Of a stretch of DNA of 64,000 nt, positions 49,044-58,504 are shown piece after piece. Both the position numbers and the translations under genes were made by a program. The notes under the pieces were generated by a model that made no database searches, was not told where the DNA came from, and was given only the letters and a program-made list of their open reading frames with translations. Within the stretch, counting starts at the first letter, position 1, and every line of letters begins with the position of its first letter. This DNA comes from Sphingomonas cavernae (GTDB lineage Bacteria > Pseudomonadota > Alphaproteobacteria > Sphingomonadales > Sphingomonadaceae): assembly GCF_003590775.1 (NCBI RefSeq), contig NZ_QYUM01000002.1:1178001-1242000 (forward strand). The letters run 5' to 3'.

Positions 49044-49240
49044 AGCCTTTCCCGGCAGGACGAAAATCGCCTTGCCCCATAAGAAAGCCGTGCCCTACAT
49101 CCGCAAAACATCGCGACGGCGCAGCCCATCGGGACAATCCTCCGCCAGGAGTCAGGGTGAACCCTGATTTCCAATCGCACGCTAACGGCTCACGCTGCCT
49201 CAGCGCCGTGAAACCTCGAATTCGCCCACGCGGATCAACA

Positions 49241-49252
49241 TCCTGATCAGGA
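49241..49252. promoter_or_regulatory. Perfect 12-base palindrome over the ribosome site of the 49260 gene
   Basis: TCCTGATCAGGA ends seven bases before the ATG at 49260, and its AGGA could be the ribosome site. It may be an operator or chance. The preceding 200 bases hold no gene; they include a small CAGGGTGAACCCTG hairpin. Confidence 0.3.
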
Positions 49253-49259
49253 CAAACCA

Positions 49260-49721
49260 ATGGCAGAAAAAATTCACGGTTTCCTGCCAGCTTCAGCGGA
49301 ATTGCCCTCCACAAGGCAACGATTATTCGCGCGATACTTTGTGGGAGTGTTGATAGACCTGGTTGTGTTGAACCTCTTTGATGAATATTCGGATAGAGTT
49401 TCGATAGATTCATTCACGCTGTCTCTATTCGCAGCCGTGCTGTTACAGGCCCTCCTCAAGCTAACCATTGCAGTCGAACATCAGGTCGGCGAGTTCTTCA
49501 AGAACAAGTCCGGTGGTTTGATGACCTTTTTGCGGTTCTTCTGCGCATGGCTCGTGCTGTTCGGGTCAAAATTTGTGATCCTCGAGGCATTATCACTGGC
49601 GTTCCAGGATAAGGTGCGCTTCGAAGGCGCCTTCCACGGACTTGTGGCGCTGATCATCGTAATCATAACGATGCTTATCGCCGAAGAGGCAGTGGTGCGG
49701 CTGTTTCGAAAGCTCGCCTAG
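49260..49721 (+). CDS. Small membrane protein of unknown function
   Basis: This 153-residue protein has three to four predicted helices (near 29-45, 53-70, 88-105 and 125-143). Composition is less GC-biased than the island before it, with more Phe, Leu and AT-ending codons, which suggests a different origin. It starts MAEKIHGFLPASAELP. I recognise no family; many bacteria have similar short orphan membrane proteins. Confidence 0.6.
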   Translation: MAEKIHGFLPASAELPSTRQRLFARYFVGVLIDLVVLNLFDEYSDRVSIDSFTLSLFAAVLLQALLKLTIAVEHQVGEFFKNKSGGLMTFLRFFCAWLVLFGSKFVILEALSLAFQDKVRFEGAFHGLVALIIVIITMLIAEEAVVRLFRKLA

Positions 49722-49762
49722 GCCTTACGGCCGACGCGTGCGGGACACTGGTCCACATCGGG

Positions 49763-50866
49763 TCATTTCCGGTCGCCGGGTTCGAGCGCCTGTGGCGGGT
49801 TTCTGACCCATTGCCAGAATAGCTCATATCCCACCGCAAGGATCACCGGACCGATGAACAGGCCGATGATTCCGCTGGTTGCCATGCCACCCAGCGCCCC
49901 GAGCAGCACCACGGGCATCGGCACGTCAACACCGCGCCCCAGCAGCAGCGGTTTGAGCACGTTGTCGACCAGACCGGCGATGAAGACGTAGATGGCGAAG
50001 ATGATGGTCGCTACGCTGGCGCCCTCGGTGACGAAAACAAAGACGATCACCGGGATCGTGATTAGCGTGGCCGGTAGCTGAATGATGCCCAGGAAAAGCA
50101 CCGCCAGCGCGAGCAAGCCAGCGCCCGGAACTCCCATCAACGCAAAGCCGACGCCGATCAGCAGCATCTGGATGAAGGCGATACCGACCACGCCCTGAGC
50201 CACTGCGCGAATGGTGGCGGTACACAGTGCGGTGATTTGCGGCCCCTTGCCGGGGCCGAAGATGCGCGATGCGATCTGCACCGCGCTGCGGCTGCCACTC
50301 TCGCCATAGGCCATGAAAATGCCGGCCAGGATCAGGGCGAGGACAAACATCAAAAGGCCCGCGCCAAGACCCGCGAGCGTACCGAGCACGGTGAGACCGA
50401 TAACCTTGAGCTGCGGTGCGAACTTCTGCGTCACGGGGGTCAGGTCTACGGCGGCTTGTTGCCAGAAACCGTGCAGCGGCTTGCCCACCAGCGGCCAGCC
50501 GGCGACCGAATCGGCTGGCGGCGGAATATGGAAACTACCGCTTCTGACCAGGGTCACGGCATCCTCCACCGAGGCTACCATCGAGGCGCCCAGAAGATAG
50601 ATCGGTACCAGGAGAATGGCGATGGCGATCAGCACGATCAGCGTTGCAGAGCGGCCTTCCTTGTCGCCCAGGCGGCGCTTCAGCCTGCCTTGCAGGGGGT
50701 AAAGTGTCACCGCCAGGGTCAGCGACCAAAGCATTAGGTTGATGAAGGGGTGGAGGACCCGGTAGCAGATGAGCAGCAGAATGGCGATCAGACCGGCACG
50801 GATCAGGACATCGAGCAGCCCCTGCGACAGTGGCTTTTCCGAAGCGGGCGTGGGCGTAGGTGCCAT
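49763..50866 (-). CDS. AI-2E family transporter
   Basis: This 367-residue inner-membrane protein of the AI-2E/PerM family has helices at both ends and a soluble loop in the middle (about 90-160). Conserved parts include VLHPFINLMLWSLTLAVTLYPL and a C-terminal block with FIAGLVDNVLKPLLLGRG and GGMATSGIIGLFIGPVILAVGYE, which is typical. Family roles include autoinducer export and sodium-proton exchange; the substrate is open. A good AGGAG site precedes the ATG at 50866. Confidence 0.9.
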   Translation of the reverse strand: MAPTPTPASEKPLSQGLLDVLIRAGLIAILLLICYRVLHPFINLMLWSLTLAVTLYPLQGRLKRRLGDKEGRSATLIVLIAIAILLVPIYLLGASMVASVEDAVTLVRSGSFHIPPPADSVAGWPLVGKPLHGFWQQAAVDLTPVTQKFAPQLKVIGLTVLGTLAGLGAGLLMFVLALILAGIFMAYGESGSRSAVQIASRIFGPGKGPQITALCTATIRAVAQGVVGIAFIQMLLIGVGFALMGVPGAGLLALAVLFLGIIQLPATLITIPVIVFVFVTEGASVATIIFAIYVFIAGLVDNVLKPLLLGRGVDVPMPVVLLGALGGMATSGIIGLFIGPVILAVGYELFWQWVRNPPQALEPGDRK

Positions 50867-51216
50867 CCACTATCTCCTTGCAGTTCACTGCCAGGGTATG
50901 AAATCGGCCCGCCACCACCTTACACAAACGGCCCCGGTTGCATCGCTCCCCAAAGACCGCCGAGGCCACCCTCGGTCGTACACTATCCGCGCGTCAATCT
51001 CCATCACGCTCGTCGGAGGTAAGTCGCCGGGATTCATAGGTTGTCGTTGGCATTCCCGTTTCCGCCAGCGCGTCATATGGTAAGAGGAAATCTGTCGTTA
51101 GCGTGAGGCCAGCGCCAGGAACGGAGCTGTTCGCAGTCATCGAAGCTGCGCTCGCTCTTGCCGGTATCTTGGCCTGGTTCCGTCACTGGCGGCGGGTGCC
51201 GCGAAAGAGGTCGACC
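50867..51216. other. Intergenic region without a convincing gene (350 bases)
   Basis: This is the divergent gap between the AI-2E gene and the channel gene. The last 114 bases could code an N-terminal extension of the channel from a GTG at 51103 (with a hydrophobic stretch LFAVIEAALALAGILAWF), but that GTG has no near ribosome site. No other structure is evident. Confidence 0.5.
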
Positions 51217-51684
51217 ATGCTGCTTCATCTCCTGATCGGGCTCGTGATGTTGGTGCTTTGTCTGTCATTGCAGGCCGTTTTCGTCACCGTGTGTCTCCGT
51301 CGATACGCACGTTTCAGGATCGCGTACCCAAGCCCGGGATCGCGACGGCTGGATTTCATGCTGCTGTCGATGGTGATGTTGCTGATGCTGCTTGGCAACT
51401 TCGTTCAGATTGCCATCTGGGCGGGCCTGTTCATGCTCCTTGGCGAGTTCGATGAATTTACTACCGCGCTCTATCATTCGGGGGTCAACTATGCCGGTCT
51501 GGGATATGGCGACATCGTCATGTCCGAACGATGGCGTCTGTTCGGACCGCTGGAAGCCGCCAACGGCATCATGATGTTCGGCCTGTCCACCGCGGTGATG
51601 ACGGCCGGCGTGATGGACGTGGTAAAATACAGCAACGCCCGACTGAAGGGGAGCGAGCCACCCGCGGGCGGCTATTCCGAATAG
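51217..51684 (+). CDS. Potassium-channel-like membrane protein
   Basis: This 155-residue protein has three hydrophobic helices and a pore loop with NYAGLGYGDIV, close to the TVGYGD selectivity filter of K+ channels, between the second and third. It fits the ion-channel two-helix core plus an extra N-terminal helix. I choose the ATG at 51217 with AAGAGG upstream; a longer GTG start at 51103 is possible. The last 13 bases overlap the convergent patatin gene. Confidence 0.75.
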   Translation: MLLHLLIGLVMLVLCLSLQAVFVTVCLRRYARFRIAYPSPGSRRLDFMLLSMVMLLMLLGNFVQIAIWAGLFMLLGEFDEFTTALYHSGVNYAGLGYGDIVMSERWRLFGPLEAANGIMMFGLSTAVMTAGVMDVVKYSNARLKGSEPPAGGYSE

Positions 51685-52886
51685 CCCGGCGGAAATTTTT
51701 GCCAGCGATAGCCAGCGACGGCCATCTGCCGGCCAGTGGCGAAGAGGTGCTGCATGTAGTTGGTATCGAATTCTTCGCGATGGGGCACGTTGAAGGTCGG
51801 TGGAATGAAGGCGAGATTATAGTCGATGCCGTCGCGCCGGGTTGTTGTGAAGATGCGGTAGAGATCGCCAATTCCCTGCGTCTGGGTGAGCGACGAGATC
51901 GCGCGCGCCGCGACGGGCAGAGTGCGTCGATCGACGCTTGCCCAATCCGGATCGAGCCGTGCGTTGCGGATGATATAGAGCAAGCGCTTGCGGCCCGCGG
52001 CTGGCCCCGATTGATCCATGTGAAGCGACGGCGGATAAAGGAAGACCTGCGCGATCGTGCCGCCGTCGACGTGCATTTCCTGATATCGCTGGCCGCCAAC
52101 GGTGACATCCAGCATCACCGGGGGAAAGACGCCCGGGATCGAGGCGGAGGCGACGAGGATTCGCCGGAACAGTTCGGGCGCGCGCGGATCCTTGCTCGCG
52201 GCGATCGCTGTCATGTTCCAGATGACCGGTTCAAGCGAGTCGAGTGCGGTGGTGCCGACGAGCAGCAGTCGCCCTTTTGCATATTCCGCCGCGATGGCGT
52301 CGAGCAGCGCCTGATCGGCATAGCGCGTGACCAGTTCATAGAGCGGCGTGGTGTCGGCCATCGCATCGCTGAAAAAGCCCCTGATCATGCCGCGAAGCCT
52401 GAAGATGTCGCGCTGCGACGTCCGGGTGTAGACCTCCTCGAGGACATGGTCGTATTTGGGGCCCAGAAAGGCGAAGGGTGCGATCAGCGCGCCCGTGCTG
52501 ATCCCCGTCACAGCCTTGAATTCGGGCCGCGTGCCCGACGCTGTCCAGCCATTGAGCAGGCCGGCCCCGAAGGCGCCGTTGTCGCCTCCGCCCGAAATCG
52601 CGAGGAAATACGCGGGCGGCAGCGGGCCGTGCTGGCCGACGCTGGCGCGATAGGCCAGTTCCCTGGCGAGCGACGCCTTCGCTTCGGTCTCGAAGCCGGA
52701 AACGTCGCGCCGAACGAAAAAGCGAACTGGCCCAAGCCCCGTTTCGGCCTGGACCGTCGCCGCTGTCGGTACTGCCGGAAGGCGCTCGGGTGTCGCGCAC
52801 CCGGTTACCATCACTTGCAGCAGGATGATCGCGATCAGCGCTTGCAGCCAAGGCGCAACGCGGGCGGGCAGCAGGGTCGGGCTCAA
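51672..52886 (-). CDS. Patatin-like phospholipase, lipoprotein
   Basis: This 404-residue protein has a signal peptide with lipobox (VMVTGC, about Cys29). The patatin dyad is complete: oxyanion segment SGGGDNGAFGAG (about 97-108), nucleophile in GISTG (about 127), and Asp in DGGTI (about 274). It would hydrolyse lipid acyl chains at the cell envelope. The start is TTG at 52886 behind GGGAGA; this keeps the signal peptide intact. Confidence 0.88.
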   Translation of the reverse strand: MSPTLLPARVAPWLQALIAIILLQVMVTGCATPERLPAVPTAATVQAETGLGPVRFFVRRDVSGFETEAKASLARELAYRASVGQHGPLPPAYFLAISGGGDNGAFGAGLLNGWTASGTRPEFKAVTGISTGALIAPFAFLGPKYDHVLEEVYTRTSQRDIFRLRGMIRGFFSDAMADTTPLYELVTRYADQALLDAIAAEYAKGRLLLVGTTALDSLEPVIWNMTAIAASKDPRAPELFRRILVASASIPGVFPPVMLDVTVGGQRYQEMHVDGGTIAQVFLYPPSLHMDQSGPAAGRKRLLYIIRNARLDPDWASVDRRTLPVAARAISSLTQTQGIGDLYRIFTTTRRDGIDYNLAFIPPTFNVPHREEFDTNYMQHLFATGRQMAVAGYRWQKFPPGYSE

Positions 52887-53163
52887 GCGCGGTCTCCCTC
52901 GAACGTCCTTGCTACCGAGGGCGACGGATGCAGTATATCAGGAAATACCCTGTGTCGGGCGCGGGATATTCTGGGAGCCGTGACCAGGCGGGATGTCGCA
53001 ACGCGCGCAATGCCCCTGCTATCAGAGGGCTGGCGAAATTTCTGCGACCTGTTCACTATGGCCCGGAACTGGGCCGAATTTTCGCGGTGCACGGTGCGGA
53101 AATGCAGGAGTCTTTACCACCGCTATCACAACGACCAGACCGGTGAAAAAGGGGAGATAGGCG

Positions 53164-54036
53164 ATGCTGGCAGCGTTCGGTAACTGGCTCGTGCAAGCAC
53201 CGTTATGGGTGGTTGGCCTCGCGATATTCGGCGGCATGCTGGCTGCATCTGTGATTGGCTGGGCGTTGCGATGGCGGCATGACCGCGGAATGGTGGCCGA
53301 GGTCGTTGCCGAGGACAAGGAGAGTAGCCAGCAAGGCTTCATGGTGTCCGCCGTGATGGGATTGCTCGCGTTGCTTGTCGGCTTCACCTTCTCGCTTGCG
53401 ATTGAGCGCTTTGACACGCGCCGGAGCAATGTGCTCAACGAAGCCAATGCGATCGGTACGACCTATCTGCGCGCACAGTTGCTGCAGGAACCCCATCGTG
53501 CGCGCATCAGCAAATTTCTGTCCGACTATACAGACACGCGGTTCGAACTGGCCACCACGCGCCCGGGGCCAGCGCAAAAGCCACTGCTCGAAACCAGCGA
53601 TCGGCTGGTCGTCGATATGTGGAGCGCGACCGTCGCCGCGTTCCCCACGATACGCCCCTATGATTTTTCGAGTTCATTTCTCGAAACGATGAACAATCTC
53701 ATCGACATGGACGCCGCGCGCAAGGCGGCGCGCCAGTCCCATGTCCCCGCGGAGGTCTTCCTTGTTCTCTTCCTCTATCAGTTCATCACCGCCGGGGTGA
53801 TCAGCTATGTTCTGGTTGGAAGGGGGAGCCGGCAGACGGCCTTGTTCCTGTTCCTGCTCTTCGGAATATCGCTGCTGCTCATCATCGACATCGACCGACC
53901 GACATCGGGGGGCATCACTGAATCCCAGGAACCGATGCGGCAGCTTCAGGCCTTTATAAGGGCGCAGCCGCCGGGCTCGTTCGATCGCTTCGGTTCGCCC
54001 GCGCCATCACGGCAAGAGCCCGGAACTGCGCCATAG
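53164..54036 (+). CDS. DUF4239 (bestrophin-like) membrane protein
   Basis: The product has 290 residues. Two helices lie near the start (about 13-33 and 62-80), with the block QQGFMVSAVMGLLALLVGFTFSLAIERFDTRR (about 57-88) characteristic of DUF4239, and NEANAIGTTYLRAQLL following. Two further helices are at about 198-220 and 226-243. The middle is cytoplasmic or periplasmic helical. Function is unknown. The ATG at 53164 has GGGGAGA upstream. Confidence 0.82.
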   Translation: MLAAFGNWLVQAPLWVVGLAIFGGMLAASVIGWALRWRHDRGMVAEVVAEDKESSQQGFMVSAVMGLLALLVGFTFSLAIERFDTRRSNVLNEANAIGTTYLRAQLLQEPHRARISKFLSDYTDTRFELATTRPGPAQKPLLETSDRLVVDMWSATVAAFPTIRPYDFSSSFLETMNNLIDMDAARKAARQSHVPAEVFLVLFLYQFITAGVISYVLVGRGSRQTALFLFLLFGISLLLIIDIDRPTSGGITESQEPMRQLQAFIRAQPPGSFDRFGSPAPSRQEPGTAP

Positions 54037-54055
54037 CACGACCGGATGTCAGGGC

Positions 54056-55453
54056 TCACGCACCGGCCTCGCGCTGCATGATCGCGTCATAGGTGGCGTA
54101 TTTGTACAGATCGCCCAGCGTCGGGTAATTGAAGCAGGCGCGGTTGAAGAGATCCGCATCGCCTTCGGCGAGCAGCGCGATAAGGCCGATATGAACCAGC
54201 TCCGTCGCCTGCTCGCCCATGACGTGGACGCCGAGCAACCTCAGGTCCTCGCGCCGGAAGATCAGTTTCAGGAAGCCTGCCTCGTCGCCGATAATGTCGC
54301 CGCGCGCGACGTCGGCATAGCGCGCGCGACCGACGATGACCTCCACGCCTTTTTCGCGCAGTGCCGCTTCTGTTTCCCCGGCCATACTCGCCTCGGGAAT
54401 CGTGTAGATCCCTGTCGGGAGGATCGTGGCGAGATCGCTCTTGCGCGTGGATTCGAACGCATGATGGACAGCGACACGTGCCTGCTCGATGCCCGTGGCA
54501 GCAAGAGCCGGTGCGCCGATGACGTCGCCAGCGGCATATATGTGTGGCGCCGCGCTTTGATAATGCTCGTTCACCGGGACGAGGCCGCGCTTGCCAGGGA
54601 TAATGCCCGCCGCATCAAGATCGAGATCGGCAGTGTTGCTCTGCCGTCCGGCACAGACGAGCACGCCGTCGCAGGTCAGCTTTGCACCCGATGAAAGCGA
54701 GAGGACGACATCCTCGGCCTGCGATGCATCGCAGGCAGTGACGCGTTCTTTCCAGTGGAACTGCACGCCGTTGGATGCCATTGCCTTCGCCAGGCCATGC
54801 GAGATTTCTGCGTCGAGAAAGGGCATCAGCGAATCCCGGCCATCGACCAGATGCACCTCGACGCCAAGCGCGGCGAAGGTGCCGGCATATTCGCTCCCGA
54901 TTACCCCGCCGCCAATGACGACGAGCTTCTTCGGCATGGTGGTGATCTCGAGGACTTCGTCGGAATCATGCACGCGATTATCGTCGAAGGGGAATTCGGT
55001 GGGGCGAAACGGAGCGGATCCGGTGGCGATCAGGATTTTCTCGCCGCGCAACACAATCTTCTTTTCATTTTCAAGGATTTCCACGGTGTGCGGGTCGATG
55101 AAGCGGCCAACGCCGCGAAACCGTGTCACACCGCGCGCATCGAGGTTCCTCCGCATGCGTTCACGTACCGCCGCCGTCACATTCTTCTCGTGCCGCATGA
55201 AATCGCTGATCGTTGCCTCGCGTCGAAGCGAGAGATCCACGCCGAACAGCTCCCGCGAACGCCAGCCCGAAAGTACCAGTGACGTCTCCCTCAGAGTCTT
55301 GCTCGGGATGGTGCCCGTGTTGATGCCTGCGCCTCCCAGCATCCCGGCCTTCTCGACCAGCGCAACGCGCTTGCCGAGAGCGCCCGCCGCCGCCGCGCCA
55401 CTTGCACCCGCCGGACCTCCTCCGAGAACGATGAGGTCGAATGCATCAGCCAT
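54056..55453 (-). CDS. sthA: Soluble NAD(P) transhydrogenase
   Basis: This 465-residue flavoprotein disulfide-reductase-fold protein has an FAD site VLGGGPAGASGAAAAGALGK (about 10-29) and an NAD site VIGGGVIGSEYAGTFAALG (about 178). The redox-active CxxxxC of lipoamide dehydrogenases is replaced by GINTGTIPSKTLRE, the mark of SthA-type enzymes that pass hydride between NADPH and NAD without a disulfide. The C-terminal dimer domain (GEQATELVHIGLIALL) is intact. It balances reducing equivalents. Confidence 0.9.
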   Translation of the reverse strand: MADAFDLIVLGGGPAGASGAAAAGALGKRVALVEKAGMLGGAGINTGTIPSKTLRETSLVLSGWRSRELFGVDLSLRREATISDFMRHEKNVTAAVRERMRRNLDARGVTRFRGVGRFIDPHTVEILENEKKIVLRGEKILIATGSAPFRPTEFPFDDNRVHDSDEVLEITTMPKKLVVIGGGVIGSEYAGTFAALGVEVHLVDGRDSLMPFLDAEISHGLAKAMASNGVQFHWKERVTACDASQAEDVVLSLSSGAKLTCDGVLVCAGRQSNTADLDLDAAGIIPGKRGLVPVNEHYQSAAPHIYAAGDVIGAPALAATGIEQARVAVHHAFESTRKSDLATILPTGIYTIPEASMAGETEAALREKGVEVIVGRARYADVARGDIIGDEAGFLKLIFRREDLRLLGVHVMGEQATELVHIGLIALLAEGDADLFNRACFNYPTLGDLYKYATYDAIMQREAGA

Positions 55454-55776
55454 AGATTTTCAGGTGGTAGGGGACGTACTTAAACGGAGCGGCTTCTTTT
55501 TCAGGCGAAGGGATGTAACGCACCTTCGAAGCATGAAAGCAATAGGTCATACGTCGATGGTATAGACGATGCACCTGGCTCTATATGCGTAATACTACGC
55601 AAGAGCCTCGGCCGCCGCAGAATCTTGCAAGTCTACATGTGCTTACAACTAGCTCGTACTTAAGCATAATTGACAACGGCCAACCGGGGGCGAATACCAA
55701 AGCCGTGATACGTCGTCGCACACGCGCGAGGCGGAATGGCGGCGTCATGGGCTCTGGGGCTCCAAAGGCGGTCAGA
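55454..55776. other. Divergent intergenic region before the efflux operon (323 bases)
   Basis: The region is AT-richer than the genes and contains the promoter noted at 55642-55670. An open frame continues upstream of the outer-membrane factor gene to 55585, but its codon use and lack of a signal peptide make it unconvincing. I see no RNA gene. Confidence 0.5.
55642..55670 (+). promoter_or_regulatory. Sigma-70-like promoter for the NodT/HlyD/FUSC operon
   Basis: CTTACA (55642-55647), a 17-base spacer and CATAAT (55665-55670) match -35 and -10 at four and five of six positions. A second weaker candidate begins with TTGACA at 55670. The promoter would give a leader of about 100 bases before the ATG at 55777. 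This is from consensus matching only. Confidence 0.45.
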
Positions 55777-57258
55777 ATGCGAGATTTGGGCAGGAGGTCC
55801 GATCACCAAAGGTCGACGGCACATACTGCCGTCGCAGCTTTCTGCATATGTGCCGTCGCGGGCTGTACGCAGGGTCCCGATTATCAGCGACCAACCGTGG
55901 CAGTGCCAGCCGCTTACCGGTCCGACGATACGATCCCTTCTTCGTCGGCGTCCGACACGTCGACCTGGTGGCACGCCTTTGGCGACGAGGTCCTCGACAG
56001 TCTCGTGCGCGAATGCATCGCCAACAACCGAGATCTGCGCATCGCCACCGCGCGCGTGGATGAATTCACAGCGATACTCGCCGGCACGCGATCGCAAGGC
56101 TTTCCGCAGGTCGGATATGGCGTCAGCGCCAGCCGCCAGCGCGCCAGCGAGCGAGGCTCGGTGTCCTTCCCGACCGGCGTTGATCCGGTCAGTTCGAGCT
56201 ACAGCACGGTGCTGTCTGCCAGTTGGGAAATCGATCTCTGGGGGCGCATCCGGCGCGAAACCGAAGCGGCGCGTGCCAACCTGCTGTCCACCGAGGAGGC
56301 CAGACGCGGCGTCGTACTGACGTTGGTGGCGTCAGTGGTCGCGGGCTATGTCACGCTGCTCGATCTCGACAGCCGCCTGCAGATCGCTGAGGCGACCGTT
56401 GCCGGCCGAAAACAATCGGTGTCGATCTTCCAGATGCGGCTCGAAGGCGGTTGGGTATCGGACTTCGAGATGTCGCAGGTACTTGCCGAGTACGAATCTG
56501 CGGTGGCGGCAATCCCCGAACTCGAGAAGTCGATCGCGCAACAGGAGCATGCCTTATCGACCCTGCTGGGACGCAATCCGGGCCCGATCGCGCGTGGGCA
56601 GGATCTGCGGGCACTGCAGGCACCAGTGGTCCCCGTGGGGCTCCCCGCAGAGCTGCTGACGCGGAGGCCCGACATCCTTCAGGCCGAGCAGCAGCTTGTG
56701 GCGAGCAACGCGCTTATCGGTGCTGCGCGAGCGCTGTATTTCCCCCGAATTTCACTCACCGGCCTCGGAGGCTTCGCCAGCGCGGCGCTGGAGAGTCTGT
56801 TTGCTGGCCCCGCGCGCACCTGGTCCTTTGCGGGCGATGTTGCGGGCCCCTTGTTTACGGGCGGCGGTGTCACAGCGGTGACGCATCAGGCCGAGGCCCG
56901 GCGCGAGCAGGCGCTGGCAGCCTATGAACTCACCGTCCAGAATGCGTTTCGCGAGGTCGAGGACTCGCTGACTGCAGTGCGGTCTTCGCGCAAGACAGAG
57001 GCATCGATCGCGCGCCGCGTCGAGACGCTGAGGCGGGGCGTTGCACTGGCCCATGAGCGCTACGACAACGGTTATTCCGACTATCTGGACGTGCTCGACA
57101 CCGAACGGAGTCTCTTTTCCGCGGAGCTCTCGCTCGCCGCCGCGCGCGGCGACAGTTACCGCGCACTGGTGAACCTGTACCGCGTGCTGGGCGGCGACTG
57201 GATCGACCAGGCGACGTCGGCGCGCAGCTCCGAAGGCGTCGCGGAGCAACATCCATGA
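55777..57258 (+). CDS. NodT-family outer-membrane efflux lipoprotein
   Basis: This 493-residue protein has a signal peptide with lipobox (AVAGC, about Cys29) and two repeats of the OEP/TolC domain: helices with WWHAFGDEVLDSLVRECIANNRDL (first) and ALARRPDILQAEQQL-type LLTRRPDILQAEQQLV (second). It forms the outer-membrane channel of a tripartite pump. I choose the ATG at 55777 because it opens directly into the signal peptide; upstream ATGs at 55747 and 55585 would give a long charged lead. It overlaps the next gene by four bases. Confidence 0.88.
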   Translation: MRDLGRRSDHQRSTAHTAVAAFCICAVAGCTQGPDYQRPTVAVPAAYRSDDTIPSSSASDTSTWWHAFGDEVLDSLVRECIANNRDLRIATARVDEFTAILAGTRSQGFPQVGYGVSASRQRASERGSVSFPTGVDPVSSSYSTVLSASWEIDLWGRIRRETEAARANLLSTEEARRGVVLTLVASVVAGYVTLLDLDSRLQIAEATVAGRKQSVSIFQMRLEGGWVSDFEMSQVLAEYESAVAAIPELEKSIAQQEHALSTLLGRNPGPIARGQDLRALQAPVVPVGLPAELLTRRPDILQAEQQLVASNALIGAARALYFPRISLTGLGGFASAALESLFAGPARTWSFAGDVAGPLFTGGGVTAVTHQAEARREQALAAYELTVQNAFREVEDSLTAVRSSRKTEASIARRVETLRRGVALAHERYDNGYSDYLDVLDTERSLFSAELSLAAARGDSYRALVNLYRVLGGDWIDQATSARSSEGVAEQHP

Positions 57259-58502
57259 CGGCGTCTCAGGACGTGCCGCGAGAGGAGTCGCCCGCCGCGA
57301 CGGATGACCCGGCCGCGCCTTCGCTGCCATCGTCAGGCGCGCGCGGAATCGGCAAAAGCCCCACCCCCATAACCCCCGAGGACAGTGCCGCCTCCTCTGC
57401 GCCGGACGACGATGTCCCGGCAGAGAAACCGGCCAACCCCGTACGCAAAATCATGTTGATCGCGCTGGCCACGCTGCTGGTGATGTTCGTCTATCACGTG
57501 GTCTCCGACAGGATCACGCCATACACGTCACAGGCGACGGTCGACACATTGCTCGTCCAGATCGCCCCGCAGGTCGCCGGGCAGGTGATGGATGTCGGCG
57601 TCACCGACAACGGCGCAGTCAAAAAGGGTCAAGTGCTGTTCCGGGTCGATCCGCGGCCGTTCGAGATCGCGCTGCGCTCGGCAGAAGCCAACCTCGCCGC
57701 TGTCCTGCAGGCGGCCGATGTCTCCTCGGTCGAGATCGGCGTCGCACAGGCCCAGCTTCACAAGCAACGCGTCGATCTGGCGGCAAGCCGGCAGCTCGGT
57801 AAGATCGTCACCGATCTCGTCGACAAGCGCGCGCTGGCGCAGACCAACGCGATCCGTGCGCGCGCCGACATCGCGAAGACGCAAGCCGAGGTGGTGCGCG
57901 CCGAGGCGGAAGTCGAACGTGCGCGGCGAAATCTGGGCGTGGTGGGCAACGGCAATCCGAAGGTACAGCAGGCGATGGCCGCGCTTCAACAGGCGCAACT
58001 CGATCTGAGCAACACGACCGTCACCGCGCCTGCGGACGGTGTGGTCACCAACCTCAGATTGTCGGCGGGGCAGTTCGTCAATCGCGGACAGCCCTTGCTC
58101 AGCTTCATTCAATATGGGCCGCGGTGGATCTCCGCGGCGATGCGCGAGAACCAGCTTGGCAATCTGGCGCCGGGCAACGAGGTTCTCGTCGCGCTCGACG
58201 ACAATCCGGGGCGGGTGTTCCCGGGGCGCGTGGAGAGCATCGGCTGGGGCATCGCGCAGGGCGGGGAGGCCCCGACCGGACAGTTGCCCGATGTTCAGCC
58301 CGCGAAGGGCTGGTTGCGCGAGCCGCAGCGCTTTCCGGTGCGGATCATGCTGACGCCAACGGATGACGGCAAGGCCGCGCTCGCCTTTGGCCGCAGTGGC
58401 GCTCAGGCCAATGTCATCGTGTTCACCGATTCCGGTTCGGTCCTCAATCCGATCGGCAGATTGTGGATCCGGCTGGTCGCGCTGATGAGCTATCTGCAAT
58501 AG
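57255..58502 (+). CDS. HlyD-family membrane fusion protein
   Basis: This 415-residue periplasmic adaptor has a long Pro/Ala-rich cytoplasmic lead, a single N-terminal helix (about 71-88, IMLIALATLLVMFVYHVV), a biotinyl-lipoyl half near VDTLLVQIAPQVAGQVMDVGVTDNGAVKKGQVLFRVD, a coiled-coil hairpin, and the second half at VTAPADGVVTNLRLSAGQFV. It resembles AaeA/EmrA adaptors. It would link the inner-membrane FUSC protein to the NodT channel. Confidence 0.9.
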   Translation: MTASQDVPREESPAATDDPAAPSLPSSGARGIGKSPTPITPEDSAASSAPDDDVPAEKPANPVRKIMLIALATLLVMFVYHVVSDRITPYTSQATVDTLLVQIAPQVAGQVMDVGVTDNGAVKKGQVLFRVDPRPFEIALRSAEANLAAVLQAADVSSVEIGVAQAQLHKQRVDLAASRQLGKIVTDLVDKRALAQTNAIRARADIAKTQAEVVRAEAEVERARRNLGVVGNGNPKVQQAMAALQQAQLDLSNTTVTAPADGVVTNLRLSAGQFVNRGQPLLSFIQYGPRWISAAMRENQLGNLAPGNEVLVALDDNPGRVFPGRVESIGWGIAQGGEAPTGQLPDVQPAKGWLREPQRFPVRIMLTPTDDGKAALAFGRSGAQANVIVFTDSGSVLNPIGRLWIRLVALMSYLQ

Positions 58503-58504
58503 TC

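Noticed and set aside
51531-53183. A 550-codon plus-strand frame opposite the patatin gene
   Set aside because: The minus strand has the lipobox, SGGG, GxSxG and DGG motifs in order; the plus translation is charged and featureless.
53022-53447. A minus-strand frame near the DUF4239 gene
   Set aside because: It is antisense to the strong start of a conserved membrane protein and lacks a ribosome site.
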